A stretch of DNA of 64,000 nucleotides. Source: Piscinibacter defluvii (GTDB lineage Bacteria > Pseudomonadota > Gammaproteobacteria > Burkholderiales > Burkholderiaceae_C). The notes below the pieces were generated by a model. That model was not told the origin of the DNA. It ran no database searches and worked only from the letters and a program-made list of their open reading frames with translations. A program made the position numbers and the translations under genes. Positions 1-8,898 of the stretch are shown here, in pieces (within the stretch, counting starts at the first letter, position 1; each line of letters opens with the position of its first letter). The stretch is from assembly GCF_004011805.1 (NCBI RefSeq), contig NZ_RCHJ01000004.1, forward strand, positions 248,001 through 312,000. The letters run 5' to 3'.

Positions 1-1416
1 CGCGGCGGCTTCGAGCAGTTCTGGGGCAACGGCGGCAACGACACCATCGACGGCGGCGTCGTCTCCGACACGCTGAACGGCACCGACAACAACCGGGTGG
101 CGTTCGACCAGATCGCCGTCTCGGTGATCGTCGACCTGCAGGCCGGCACCGCCACCGGCCAGGGCAACGACACGCTGATCAACATCAACCAGGTGCGGGG
201 CAGCAACGCGGCCGACACGATCCGCGGGTCCAACAGCACCACGCTCGTCGAGCAGATCGAAGGCCGCCTCGGCAACGACGTGCTCGACGGCCGCGGCGGC
301 ACGGACTTCGTGCGCTACCAGTACGCCACCAACGCGGTGAACGTCAACCTGTCCACCGGCGTGGGCAACGCCGGCAGCCTCGACGTGGACACCCTCGCCA
401 ACTTCGAGGGCATCCGCGGCTCGAACTTCGGCGACACGCTGACCGGCGGGAACGCGGCCAACGCCGCGCTCGAGTTCTTCCGCGGCATGGGCGGCAACGA
501 CACCATCGACGGCGGCGCGGGTTACGACCGGGTCGAGTACGTCGACTCCGTCAAGGCGGTCTCCGTCACGCTCGGCGGCGCGGCCGCCGGCACGGCGCAG
601 GACGGCCAGGCGGTGCTGAACGGCGTGGTCGTCCGGGCCGGCACCGCCGGTGCGACCTACGGCACCGACACGCTGCTGAACATCGAGGGCGTGCGCGGCT
701 CGGACTACAACGACACACTCACCGGCAGCAACATCGCGACGCTGGAGGTGTTCGAGGGCCGCAAGGGCAACGACCTGATCGACGGCAACGGCGGACTGGA
801 CCGCGCCGGCTACTTCCAGGCCACCTCGGGCGTGGTGGCCACGCTGGGCCTGAACGGCGCCGACGGCGCCGCGGCCGACGGCTACGGCAGCACCGACACG
901 CTGCGCGACATCGAGAACCTGCAGGGCTCGCGCGACTTCGCCGACAGGCTGACCGGCAACCAGCTCGCCAACCTGCTCGACGGCCAAGGGGGCAACGACA
1001 CGCTGTCCGGCGGCAGCGGCAACGACACGCTGCTCGGCGGCGGCGGTGCCGACCTGCTGATCGGCGGCAACGGCAACGACGTGCTGACCGGCCACGCCGG
1101 GGGGGACCTGTTCCGCTTCACCGGCGTGCCCAACGCGGGCAGCAACAGCGATCGCATCACCGACTTCGTCGCCGCCGACGACACGATCCAGCTCGACGAC
1201 GCGGGCTTCGTGGGCGTCGGTGCGCTCGGCGCGCTGGCCGCCGGTGCGTACCGCGCCGGCACCGCCGCGGCGGATGCGAGCGACCGCGTGATCTACGACA
1301 GCGCCACCGGCAAGCTGTACTTCGACGCCGACGGCAACGGCGCCGGTGCGCAGGTGCTGTTTGCCACCCTCACCGCCGGCACGGCGCTGAGCGTGGCGGA
1401 CTTCGTGATCGTGTGA
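1..1416 (+). CDS. RTX calcium-binding repeat protein, 5' end outside window
   Basis: The reading frame is open from base 1, so the gene starts upstream; the GTG at 97 is only the first internal start codon. The visible 471 residues are rich in hemolysin-type nonapeptide blocks (GGxGxDxLx), densest near positions 960-1110, for example LSGGSGNDTLLGGGGADLL. RTX blocks bind calcium in a parallel beta-roll and usually mark proteins exported by type I secretion and folded outside the cell. The last 130 residues form a non-repeat cap ending in DFVIV, a hydrophobic C-terminus typical of type I substrates. No catalytic domain is visible, so the role (adhesin, surface-layer or matrix protein) is unknown. 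No type I secretion genes lie in the window. Its C-terminal 251 codons are almost repeated in the next gene. Confidence 0.9.
   Translation, partial: RGGFEQFWGNGGNDTIDGGVVSDTLNGTDNNRVAFDQIAVSVIVDLQAGTATGQGNDTLININQVRGSNAADTIRGSNSTTLVEQIEGRLGNDVLDGRGGTDFVRYQYATNAVNVNLSTGVGNAGSLDVDTLANFEGIRGSNFGDTLTGGNAANAALEFFRGMGGNDTIDGGAGYDRVEYVDSVKAVSVTLGGAAAGTAQDGQAVLNGVVVRAGTAGATYGTDTLLNIEGVRGSDYNDTLTGSNIATLEVFEGRKGNDLIDGNGGLDRAGYFQATSGVVATLGLNGADGAAADGYGSTDTLRDIENLQGSRDFADRLTGNQLANLLDGQGGNDTLSGGSGNDTLLGGGGADLLIGGNGNDVLTGHAGGDLFRFTGVPNAGSNSDRITDFVAADDTIQLDDAGFVGVGALGALAAGAYRAGTAAADASDRVIYDSATGKLYFDADGNGAGAQVLFATLTAGTALSVADFVIV
661..1416 (+). repeat. RTX C-terminal duplication, copy 1
   Basis: This 756-base segment encodes the C-terminal 251 codons of the first RTX gene and is nearly identical, at the same length, to 3413-4168 in the second. 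Visible protein differences are few, for example GHAGGDLF against GNAGLDLF and VAADD against VADDD. This indicates tandem gene duplication or later gene conversion. Confidence 0.9.
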
Positions 1417-1418
1417 CA

Positions 1419-1490
1419 TGGAGCCCCCACGCTCGCATTCGCTCGCTTCCCCCCGAGGGGGTGCTCAGCGGCTTCGAGCGGCCGGGCGCC
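1419..1490. repeat. GC-rich intergenic repeat element, copy A
   Basis: Directly after the first RTX stop lies a G/C-block sequence with a short hairpin core CCCCCCGAGGGGG and a following GGCTTCGAGCGGCC-like block. A related element with the same order of blocks sits directly after the stop at 49744. Such stop-adjacent repeats are frequent in Burkholderiales genomes, and they may act as transcript ends or be non-autonomous REP-like repeats. That role is inference. Confidence 0.5.
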
Positions 1491-1582
1491 ACTGACCGCG
1501 GGTTCCTCCTCCCCTGCGCCGGCTTGCCGCGTTGCGGGGACCGGTCTACCTTGAGCAGAGGGGACCGGACGAGGAGGAAGCC

Positions 1583-4168
1583 ATGGCCATCTTCAACGGC
1601 ACGTTGGCGAACAACACGTTCGCCGGTACGGCGGCGGACGACGTCTTCAACTACGGCAACGTCACCTACAGCGCCGGAGTGGTAACGGCCGGCCGCGGGC
1701 TGGACACCATCAGCAGCGGCGGCGGCTTCGACCGCCTGACCTTCGCCAACCTCGGCGTCGGCTTCGTCGACGTGCGGCGTGTCGGCGACGACCTGTTCAT
1801 CTACATCCAGCCGACGGACGACTGGGACACGGCCATCACCACGCTGGGCGGCGTGCAGGTGAGCAACTTCTTCGCCGCCGACGGCAACGGGGTGATCGAC
1901 CGCATCGAGTTCGCCGACGGCTATGCGCTGTCGACCTACAGCGCCGGCATCTGGCGGGCGGCGCTGTATGACGCGGGGGGTGTGCTGCAGAAGATGGCGG
2001 TGGACGGCACGGTGGGGAACGACTCGCTGGTCGGCGTCGCGGTGTCCGACGATCTGAACGGCCTGGGCGGCAACGACACGCTCGTCGGCGCGGGCGGCGA
2101 CGACGAACTGATGGGAGGCAGTGGCAACGACAGCCTCTCGGGCGGTGCCGGCAACGACCAACTCGACGGCGGCAGCGGCAACGACCGGCTGGTCGCCGGC
2201 TCGGGGAACGACTACCTCGACGGGGGCATCGGCATCGACACGGCGGACTACTCGTTCGCCAACGGCGCGATGGTCGCCGCCCTGGACGATTCGGCGAGCA
2301 ACTGGGGCTCTCGCCCGGACGCCAGCACCAACGTCGGCACCGACGCGCTGCGCAACATCGAGAACCTGGTCGGCGGTGCGTATGTCGACATGCTGTCCGG
2401 CAACGCCGCCGCCAACCTCATCGATGGCGGCGCGGGTGATGACTTCCTGTCGGGCAACGCCGGCAACGACACCTTGCGCGGCGGCGCCGGCGCCGACCGC
2501 TTCCTCGCCGAGGCCGGCGGGATCGACGAACGCGGGCTCGGTGACGACACCTACGACGGCGGCGCCATCACCGACACGCGCAACCACCTCGACGACAACC
2601 GGATCGACTACGGGGGCGACGTCACCTCCGTGAACGTGAATCTCCAATCCGGGACGGCCGTGCATGCGATCGCCGGGACGGACACGCTGGTGAACATCAA
2701 CGTCGTGCACGGCTCGCAGGTCAACGACACCCTGACGGGCAGCAACCGCCTGGTGCGCGAAACCTTCATCGGCGCGAACGGCAACGACCTGATCAATGGC
2801 GGCGCCATCACCGACACGCTGAACGAACTCAATGCCAACTGCGCCGGCTTCACCTCGGGGGTGATCATCACGTCGGTGACCGTCGACCTGCTGGCCGGCA
2901 CGGCCACCGGCCACGGCAACGACACGCTGATCGGGATCAACGACGTGATCGGCGACTTCTTCGGCGACACCTTGCGCGGCTCGAACCGCACCGACGTCTC
3001 CGAGCGCTTCACCGGCATGACCGGCAACGACCTGATCGACGGGCGCGGCGGGCTGGACATCGCCCGCTACGACTACGCCGGCAACGCCGTGAGCGCGAAC
3101 CTGGCGACCGGCCTTGTCGTCGTCACGGCGACGGACCAGGACACGCTGGCCAACGTCGAGGGGCTGCATGGCTCGCACTTCAACGACAGCCTGCGCGGCG
3201 GCAACGCCGCCAGCACGGCGCTGGAGGTCTTCGTCGGCAACGGCGGCAACGACACCATCGACGGCGTCGGCGGCTACGACCGGGTCGACTACGTCAACGC
3301 CCTGCAGGGTGTGGTGGTGACGCTCGGCGGCACGGCCGACGGCAGCGCCACCGACGGCCTGCCGATCCTCGCGGGCCAGATCCGCCCGGCCGGCACGCCG
3401 GGGGCGACGATCGGCACCGACACGCTGCGCCGCATCGAGGGCGTGCGCGGCTCGGACTACAACGACACGCTGACCGGCAGCAACATCGCCACGCTCGAGG
3501 TGTTCGAGGGCCGCAAGGGCAACGACCTGATCGACGGCAACGGCGGGCTGGACCGCGCCGGCTACTTCCAGGCCACCTCGGGCGTGGTGGCCACGCTGGG
3601 CCTGAACGGCGCCGACGGCAGCGCCAGCGACGGCTACGGCACGACCGACACGCTGCGCGACATCGAGAACCTGCAGGGCTCGCGCGACTTCGCCGACAGG
3701 CTCACCGGCAACCAGCTCGCCAACCTGCTCGACGGCCAAGGGGGCAACGACACGCTGTCCGGCGGCAGCGGCAACGACACGCTGCTCGGCGGCGGCGGTG
3801 CCGACCTGCTGATCGGCGGCAACGGCAACGACGTGCTGACCGGCAACGCCGGGCTGGACCTGTTCCGCTTCACCGGCGTGCCCAACGCGGGCAGCAACAG
3901 CGACCGCATCACCGACTTCGTCGCCGACGACGACACGATCCAGCTCGACGACGCGGGCTTCGTGGGCGTCGGTGCGCTCGGCGCGCTGGCCGCCGGTGCG
4001 TACCGCGCCGGCACCGCCGCGGCGGATGCGAGCGACCGCGTGATCTACGACAGCGCCACCGGACGCCTGTACTTCGACGCCGACGGCAACGGCGCCGGCG
4101 CCCGGGTGCTGTTTGCCACCCTCACCGCCGGCACGGCGCTGAGCGTGGCGGACTTCGTGATCGTCTGA
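1583..4168 (+). CDS. RTX calcium-binding repeat protein
   Basis: This 861-residue protein starts at an ATG preceded by the ribosome site GAGGAGG; the longer frame from 1532 has no better signal. There is no N-terminal signal peptide, as expected for type I secretion. The first 140 residues are not repetitive. RTX blocks follow at about residues 165-220 (GGNDTL, GGSGNDSLSGGAGNDQL), with spaced blocks through 290-610 in units that alternate NxxTDTL and GNDxIDGxGG. The last 250 residues match the upstream gene. It ends with the same DFVIV tail. The pair are tandem paralogues, probably of surface or matrix function; no enzyme domain is recognisable. The transporter must be encoded elsewhere. Confidence 0.9.
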   Translation: MAIFNGTLANNTFAGTAADDVFNYGNVTYSAGVVTAGRGLDTISSGGGFDRLTFANLGVGFVDVRRVGDDLFIYIQPTDDWDTAITTLGGVQVSNFFAADGNGVIDRIEFADGYALSTYSAGIWRAALYDAGGVLQKMAVDGTVGNDSLVGVAVSDDLNGLGGNDTLVGAGGDDELMGGSGNDSLSGGAGNDQLDGGSGNDRLVAGSGNDYLDGGIGIDTADYSFANGAMVAALDDSASNWGSRPDASTNVGTDALRNIENLVGGAYVDMLSGNAAANLIDGGAGDDFLSGNAGNDTLRGGAGADRFLAEAGGIDERGLGDDTYDGGAITDTRNHLDDNRIDYGGDVTSVNVNLQSGTAVHAIAGTDTLVNINVVHGSQVNDTLTGSNRLVRETFIGANGNDLINGGAITDTLNELNANCAGFTSGVIITSVTVDLLAGTATGHGNDTLIGINDVIGDFFGDTLRGSNRTDVSERFTGMTGNDLIDGRGGLDIARYDYAGNAVSANLATGLVVVTATDQDTLANVEGLHGSHFNDSLRGGNAASTALEVFVGNGGNDTIDGVGGYDRVDYVNALQGVVVTLGGTADGSATDGLPILAGQIRPAGTPGATIGTDTLRRIEGVRGSDYNDTLTGSNIATLEVFEGRKGNDLIDGNGGLDRAGYFQATSGVVATLGLNGADGSASDGYGTTDTLRDIENLQGSRDFADRLTGNQLANLLDGQGGNDTLSGGSGNDTLLGGGGADLLIGGNGNDVLTGNAGLDLFRFTGVPNAGSNSDRITDFVADDDTIQLDDAGFVGVGALGALAAGAYRAGTAAADASDRVIYDSATGRLYFDADGNGAGARVLFATLTAGTALSVADFVIV
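3413..4168 (+). repeat. RTX C-terminal duplication, copy 2
   Basis: This is the second copy of the 756-base near-identical C-terminal segment, 2752 bases downstream of copy 1 in the same orientation. Recombination between the copies would fuse the two genes and delete the intervening sequence. Confidence 0.9.
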
Positions 4169-4181
4169 GAACGCGCCCGGC

Positions 4182-4757
4182 TCACAACCCCACGAGTTGG
4201 GCCAGGCCGTTGGTGTCCACCGCGCCGGCGTGCTGGCCGGCCTGGCCGGTGCGGGCGTTCTTGTAGACGATCAGCGGCACGCTGTTGGCGCCGAGCTGGT
4301 TGAAGATCTCGGTGTTGGCCTTGACCTTGGCCATCACCTCGTCGGGAATGTTCTGGCTGGCGCTGATGCCGCCGCCACGCGCCAGCACGCTGATCTCGTT
4401 CTCGTTCATCGCGGCCACCGGGTCCTTGGCCATCAGGATGGTCGCGCCCTGCGGGCCCGATTGCGGGCGCAGCAGGCCGAGCGGCATCCAGACGATCTTC
4501 AGCCGGTTCAGCAGCGGCTGGGACGACTTCCACAGCTCGGCGCAATGCGGGCAGGTGGTGTCGAAGAACACGTAGACGGTGTTGGCCGCCATCATCGAGC
4601 CGACCGTGAAGCCGTGGCCGGTGGCGGCCAGCGCATAGGCGTCGGCCGCGGTGGCGGGCTTGGCCGCAGGCGCCGCGGCGGCAGGCGACGCGGCGTCGTT
4701 CTTCGAGCAGGCGGCCAGCAGCGCGGCCAGGCAGAGAAGGTGTCGGCGGTTCATCAT
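4182..4757 (-). CDS. DsbG/DsbC-like periplasmic thiol:disulfide lipoprotein
   Basis: The 191-residue protein starts with a lipoprotein signal peptide (MMNRRHLLCLAALLAACSK, lipobox LAAC). A thioredoxin-fold domain follows with the active-site pair CPHC at residues 69-72, after the hydrophobic strand VYVFFDTT, and a cis-proline strand (SVPLIVY) near residue 163. This matches the catalytic half of DsbG/DsbC-type isomerases without an evident dimerisation domain. It would act on periplasmic disulfides or keep cysteines reduced. It lies 20 bases after the LuxR-type regulator on the same strand and converges on the RTX gene. A link to haem attachment in the distant cytochrome cluster is possible but unsupported. 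The start may equally be the second Met. Confidence 0.85.
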   Translation of the reverse strand: MMNRRHLLCLAALLAACSKNDAASPAAAAPAAKPATAADAYALAATGHGFTVGSMMAANTVYVFFDTTCPHCAELWKSSQPLLNRLKIVWMPLGLLRPQSGPQGATILMAKDPVAAMNENEISVLARGGGISASQNIPDEVMAKVKANTEIFNQLGANSVPLIVYKNARTGQAGQHAGAVDTNGLAQLVGL

Positions 4758-4778
4758 GCGGCGATTGTCGCTCCGGAA

Positions 4779-7475
4779 TCAAACCTGGGTGCGCCACCAG
4801 GCCGCAGCCTGGCCGCGCGAGGCGAGCGCGAGCTTGTCGAGGATGTTGGCCACATGGCGCTTGACGGTGTGCGGGCTGATGTCGAGCGCCCGGGCGATCA
4901 GCTTGTTGCTGTCGCCGGCGGCGATGCGCTCGAGCACCTCGCGCTCGCGTTCGCTGAGCAGTTCGGTCTCCGCCGCCGGTGCCGCGGCGCGGGCCGGCGC
5001 GGCCGGGGCGTCGCCGCCGCGCAGCCGCCGCGCCAGTGCGGCCGCCTCGGCCAGCGCGGCGCGGCCGCCGGACTCCACCGCTGTGCCCCAGTCGGCCGCA
5101 GCCAGCTCGCCGAGCACGCCCGGGCCGGCCATCAGCGCATGGCCCAGCTCGCCCTCGCGCGTCATGCGCTCGAGCGCGGGTTGCAGCGCCGCGGCGGCCT
5201 CGGCCCGCCGGCCGGCGCGCCACAGCGCGTGCGCGGCGCGCAGGTGCAGTTCGACCGCCTGGCCCATCTGGTCGAGCCGCGGCGCGTTGGGCAGCGCGGC
5301 GGCAAAGCGCTGCGCAGCCTCCTCCCAGCGGCCCTCGGCCGCCGCCAGGCGAGCTGGCGCCAGCGACGGGCTGCCGCCGCCCTCGGGCGCCCGTTCGGGC
5401 GCGTGCGCGGCCATCAGCGCGGTCCAGTGGCGCAGGCCGTCAGGGTCGGGGCCGAGCAGATCGGTCAGGCGCAGTCCGAAGATCGCCACCTGGTAGGTCC
5501 AGACGCGGCGCCGCTCGGCGCTGCCCTGCTCGCCGCGCAGCAGCTCGTCGAGCCCGGCGCGCACCGCCCCGGCATGGCCCTGCATGCCCTCGACCAGCAG
5601 GCGCAGCACACGCACGTTGGCCTGCACGTCGGCGGCCGCGGCGAGCCAGCGCGCATCGGCCTCGGCGCGCTGCACCGCCTCCAGCGCGGCGTCGACCTGC
5701 CCGCCCCACAGCAGCACGTAGGCCCGCTGGCTGTGCAGCAGCGCGCGCAGCGGCAGCTCGCGCTCGCCGAGCCGGTGCAGCAGGCCGGCGCAGTAGCGCT
5801 CGATCAGCGGCCGCATGCCGCGCAGCGTGCTCCAGGACATGGGCGGGGCGTTCTCCCACCAGGTCTGCAGCGACTCGACCGGCTCGAGCCGCTCCACCAC
5901 CTCGGCAAACAGCCCCGGCAACGCGGCCAGGTCGCCGGCCAGGAAGCGGCGCGAGCACTCGCCGATCACGAACAGCAGGCGCGCCTCGGTGGGCAGCTCG
6001 CGGCCGCGCAGCTCGGCGGCGATGGCCGCCTCCTCCTCGTGCCGGCCGAGCTCGGGCAGCACGGTCGCGAGGCAGGCCTGGGCGATGCGCAGCTCGGTCT
6101 CGTCGCCGTGGATGCGGGCGGCGCGCACTGCGTCGCGCAGGTCGTCCGCGGCGGCGTCCCACTCCCAGCGCTGCACGCGCGCCAGCGCGCGCATGCGGAG
6201 CACGCGCGGCGAGGCGGCGCGCCAGTCGTCCGGGAACTGCCCGGCCAGGCGCAGCAGCTCCGCGCCGTGGCCGCTGATCAGCAGTTCGGGCGCGAGCGCG
6301 GCCAGCGCCGCTTCGGCGCCGCGCCAGTCGCGTGCACGCAGCAGGTAGCCGATGCGGCGCACCGGGTCGGGCTCGCTGGCCGCGGCGCGCTGCAGCAGGC
6401 GCGGCAGCTCCTCGGGCAGGCGCTGGCGCAGCCGGTCGTCGAGCGCGTCGCGGAACAGATCGTGCAGCACCAGCGTGCGCTCGACGCCGCGCTCGTGGTC
6501 CTCCACCGCGCTGACGAACAGGCCGCGGCGCTCGATCTCGTCGAGCCAGGCGGCGGCGCGCGCGTCACCGCTGACCGCCGCGGCACGCGCCGGCGTGAGC
6601 GCCGGCAGCACCGAGCAGCGCAGCAGGAAGTCGTGCAGGCCGATCGGCATGTCGTCCAGCACCTCGGCGGCGAGGTAGTCGAACAGCGGCCGGTCGACCA
6701 GCGGCGCCCGGCCGTGTTCCGACAGCGTGGCCGCCAGCGCCGGGCGCTGGCGCAGCGCCGCCAGGCACAGGCGCAGCCCGGCCGGCCAGCCGCGCGTGCG
6801 CTCGATCAGCGCGGCCGCGCCGGGCCCGGCAGCGACGGCCGGCTCGCTGGCCACCAGCGCAGCGGACTCGGACTCGGAAAAGCGCAGCGCCGCCTCGCCG
6901 AACTCGGCCAGCTCGTCGGCGACGCGCCAGCGTGCCAGCGCGAGCGGCGGCTCGACGCGGCTGGCCAGCACCAGCGTCCAGTGCGGCGGCAGGCGCTCGA
7001 GCAGCGCGTCGAGAAAGGCGCAGACCGACGGCGACTGCACGCGGTGCAGGTCGTCGAGCACCAGCACGCCATGCGGCGCGTCACTGCCGGCCAGCGCGTT
7101 GACGAGTTCTGCGAGCGCGCGGCGCGTGCCGTCGCGCTCGTCGCCCACCTGCGCGGCCAGTGCGTCGGGCGCGGTGCGCCAGGGCAGGTCGGCCGGCTCG
7201 AGCGCGGCGGCGAGCGACTCGAACAGGCGCGGCAGGTCGTCGTCCTCGTCCAGCGCCACCCAGGCGCTGGCGGTGCCCGGCGGCAGCTGCTCGAGCGCGC
7301 CGACCAGCGCGGCCGTCTTGCCGAAGCCGGCCGGCGCCACCAGCAGCACCAGGCGCCGCTGCAGCAGCGCCGTGCCCAGCGCCGCCTGCAGCGCCGGCCG
7401 CGCGATGCGGGTGCTGCGCAGGCGCGGCGGCTGGGTCTTCGTGGTGGGAAGCCGGACGGCGCTCATGGGCCGCAT
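4779..7475 (-). CDS. MalT-type LuxR-family transcriptional regulator (STAND ATPase)
   Basis: This is a large regulator of about 898 residues. The N-terminus carries a P-loop (VAPAGFGKT, about residues 46-54) and a Walker B strand (VLVLDDLHRV), the mark of a STAND NTPase. A long alpha-helical tetratricopeptide-like middle (about 330-800) comes next. The C-terminal LuxR helix-turn-helix begins at LSEREREVL and includes NKLIARALDISPHTVKRH. MalT-like proteins bind an inducer through the helical region and activate transcription when oligomerised with ATP. Met at 7475 or 7466 are both possible starts; upstream codons are low-complexity and run into the preceding gene, which ends 7 bases away. The inducer and targets are not evident. 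It may be transcribed with the lemA/TPM group. Confidence 0.88.
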   Translation of the reverse strand: MRPMSAVRLPTTKTQPPRLRSTRIARPALQAALGTALLQRRLVLLVAPAGFGKTAALVGALEQLPPGTASAWVALDEDDDLPRLFESLAAALEPADLPWRTAPDALAAQVGDERDGTRRALAELVNALAGSDAPHGVLVLDDLHRVQSPSVCAFLDALLERLPPHWTLVLASRVEPPLALARWRVADELAEFGEAALRFSESESAALVASEPAVAAGPGAAALIERTRGWPAGLRLCLAALRQRPALAATLSEHGRAPLVDRPLFDYLAAEVLDDMPIGLHDFLLRCSVLPALTPARAAAVSGDARAAAWLDEIERRGLFVSAVEDHERGVERTLVLHDLFRDALDDRLRQRLPEELPRLLQRAAASEPDPVRRIGYLLRARDWRGAEAALAALAPELLISGHGAELLRLAGQFPDDWRAASPRVLRMRALARVQRWEWDAAADDLRDAVRAARIHGDETELRIAQACLATVLPELGRHEEEAAIAAELRGRELPTEARLLFVIGECSRRFLAGDLAALPGLFAEVVERLEPVESLQTWWENAPPMSWSTLRGMRPLIERYCAGLLHRLGERELPLRALLHSQRAYVLLWGGQVDAALEAVQRAEADARWLAAAADVQANVRVLRLLVEGMQGHAGAVRAGLDELLRGEQGSAERRRVWTYQVAIFGLRLTDLLGPDPDGLRHWTALMAAHAPERAPEGGGSPSLAPARLAAAEGRWEEAAQRFAAALPNAPRLDQMGQAVELHLRAAHALWRAGRRAEAAAALQPALERMTREGELGHALMAGPGVLGELAAADWGTAVESGGRAALAEAAALARRLRGGDAPAAPARAAAPAAETELLSEREREVLERIAAGDSNKLIARALDISPHTVKRHVANILDKLALASRGQAAAWWRTQV

Positions 7476-7482
7476 TCTGGGT

Positions 7483-7989
7483 TCAGCGCAGGTCCGGCGC
7501 GTCGGGCAGCTCGTTCGGGTTGGCCTCGCCCGGGCGCAGCGGGAAGTGCTGCGCCAGCAGCGCGTCGACCGCATCGATCGCGTCGTTCAGGCCGGCCTCG
7601 AACTCATGGCGCCGGAACGCCGCGCGCATGGTGTCCATCACCGACTGCCACTGGGCGCGGCCGACATGCCGGTTCAGCCCGCGGTCGGCCACGATCTCGA
7701 TGCGGTGCTCGGCCAGCAGCAGGTAGATCAGCACGCCGTTGTTGTACTCGGTGTCCCAGACGCGCAGCTTGCCGAACATCGTGACCGCGCGCTCGCGAGC
7801 GCTCGCGCCGCGCCACAGGTAGGACAGCGGCAGCCCGGCCTCGACGCAGACACGGATCTCGCCGCTGTGGCGCTTCTCGCTCGCGGCCACGCGCTGCTGC
7901 ACACGCGCCAGTGCCTCGGGCGGCAGGGCGCGCGCGACGTCGCGCTCGTCGAGCCAGCGGTGCTTGAGGATGCGCATCAACCTGTTCAT
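7483..7989 (-). CDS. TPM-domain protein (short form)
   Basis: The 168-residue protein has a TPM-type domain over most of its length (SGEIRVCVEAGLP, then NNGVLIYLLLAEHRIEIVADRG, then a helical tail). It has no signal peptide or membrane segment. TPM domains occur in YgcG and thylakoid repair proteins and have been reported to have phosphatase activity, but the substrate is unclear. The gene lies 9 bases after the longer TPM protein and follows lemA, an arrangement common in proteobacteria, so the three are probably one operon tied to envelope stress or membrane maintenance. The cellular role is not known. Confidence 0.85.
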   Translation of the reverse strand: MNRLMRILKHRWLDERDVARALPPEALARVQQRVAASEKRHSGEIRVCVEAGLPLSYLWRGASARERAVTMFGKLRVWDTEYNNGVLIYLLLAEHRIEIVADRGLNRHVGRAQWQSVMDTMRAAFRRHEFEAGLNDAIDAVDALLAQHFPLRPGEANPNELPDAPDLR

Positions 7990-7998
7990 CGCCCTCGC

Positions 7999-8898
7999 CT
8001 ACCAGTCGCCCGAGGCGCCGCCGCCGCCGAAGTCGCCGCCGCCGCCCGAGCTGAATCCGCCGCCGTCGCTGCTGCCGCCACTCCAGCCGCCACCCCCGCC
8101 CCCGCCGCCGCCCCAGATCACCGGCCCGCCGCCGTGGCGCCGCCCGCCGATGCCCGAGCCCATCAGGCCCACCAGCACCAGCGCCACCAGCGCCGCCCCG
8201 GCCGCGGCCAGCAGGCTGGCGGTGAGCCACCAGCCCATGCCGCCGGCCACCACGCCGGTGCCCAGCGCGCCGAGCTTGCGGCCCAGCGCACTGGTCAGCA
8301 CCGTGCCGATGATGGGCACGGCGATGAACAGGAACATCGGCAGGTCCTGCAGGTCGAGCCCGCGCTCGCCGCGGTTCGCCCCGTCGTGCGCGGCCGGCTC
8401 GGGCAGGCCCTCTCCGGCGATCAGCCCATCGATCCGGTCGACCGCGGCGTTCAGCCCGCCGGCAAAGTCGCCGGCGCGGAAGGCCGGCGTGATCACCTCG
8501 CTGATGATGCGACGGGCCGCCAGGTCCGGTACCGCGCCCTCGAGCGCCTTGGCGACCTCGATGCGCACCTTGCGGTCGTTCTTCGCGACGACGATCAGCA
8601 GCCCGTCGCCCACCGCGAGCCGGCCGATCTTCCAGCTGTCGGCCACGCGCTGCGCATAACTCGCGATGTCCTCGGGCTGGGTGCTCGGCACCAGCAGCAC
8701 GACGAGCTGCGAGCCGCGCTTCGTCTCGATCGCGGCCAGCTTGTCGGACAGCGCCTGCTGCTGCGCGGCCGAGAGCGTGCCGGTCTGGTCGATCACCCGG
8801 CCGGCCAGCGCCGGCACGGGCAGCACGTCCTGTGCATGCCCCGGCCCGGCGGCGACGAACAGCAGCGCCGCGGCGAACCACGCCGCGAGGAGGCGCAT
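7999..8898 (-). CDS. YgcG-family TPM-domain membrane protein with glycine-rich tail
   Basis: This 299-residue protein has a signal peptide (cleavage near GPGHAQ), then a TPM domain at about 30-150 (VIDQTGTLSAAQQQALSDKL, DGLLIVVAKNDRKVRIEV). Two or three membrane segments lie between about 185 and 250, and a Gly/Ser-rich tail ends in GGGGASGDW, which is diagnostic of the family. The ATG at 8898 overlaps the lemA stop as TGATG, so translation is coupled; a GTG at 8901 is the alternative start. YgcG and LemA are repeatedly paired in bacteria, but their joint function is unproven. The TPM domain would face the periplasm. Confidence 0.9.
   Translation of the reverse strand: MRLLAAWFAAALLFVAAGPGHAQDVLPVPALAGRVIDQTGTLSAAQQQALSDKLAAIETKRGSQLVVLLVPSTQPEDIASYAQRVADSWKIGRLAVGDGLLIVVAKNDRKVRIEVAKALEGAVPDLAARRIISEVITPAFRAGDFAGGLNAAVDRIDGLIAGEGLPEPAAHDGANRGERGLDLQDLPMFLFIAVPIIGTVLTSALGRKLGALGTGVVAGGMGWWLTASLLAAAGAALVALVLVGLMGSGIGGRRHGGGPVIWGGGGGGGGGWSGGSSDGGGFSSGGGGDFGGGGASGDW

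Noticed and set aside
1-4168. RTX proteins as substrates of the exosortase
   Set aside because: They end in DFVIV without a PEP motif, helix and basic tail, and lack signal peptides.
4182-4757. DsbG-like protein as the haem-attachment partner of the multihaem cytochromes
   Set aside because: It is 35 kb away with unrelated neighbours; no sequence evidence ties it to cytochrome maturation.
4197-7784. Very long open frame (1195 codons) on the plus strand across the LuxR-type regulator and TPM genes
   Set aside because: It is antisense to genes with clear domains, is made of Ala/Arg/Gln/Gly/Leu typical of GC-rich shadow frames, and has no recognisable domain.
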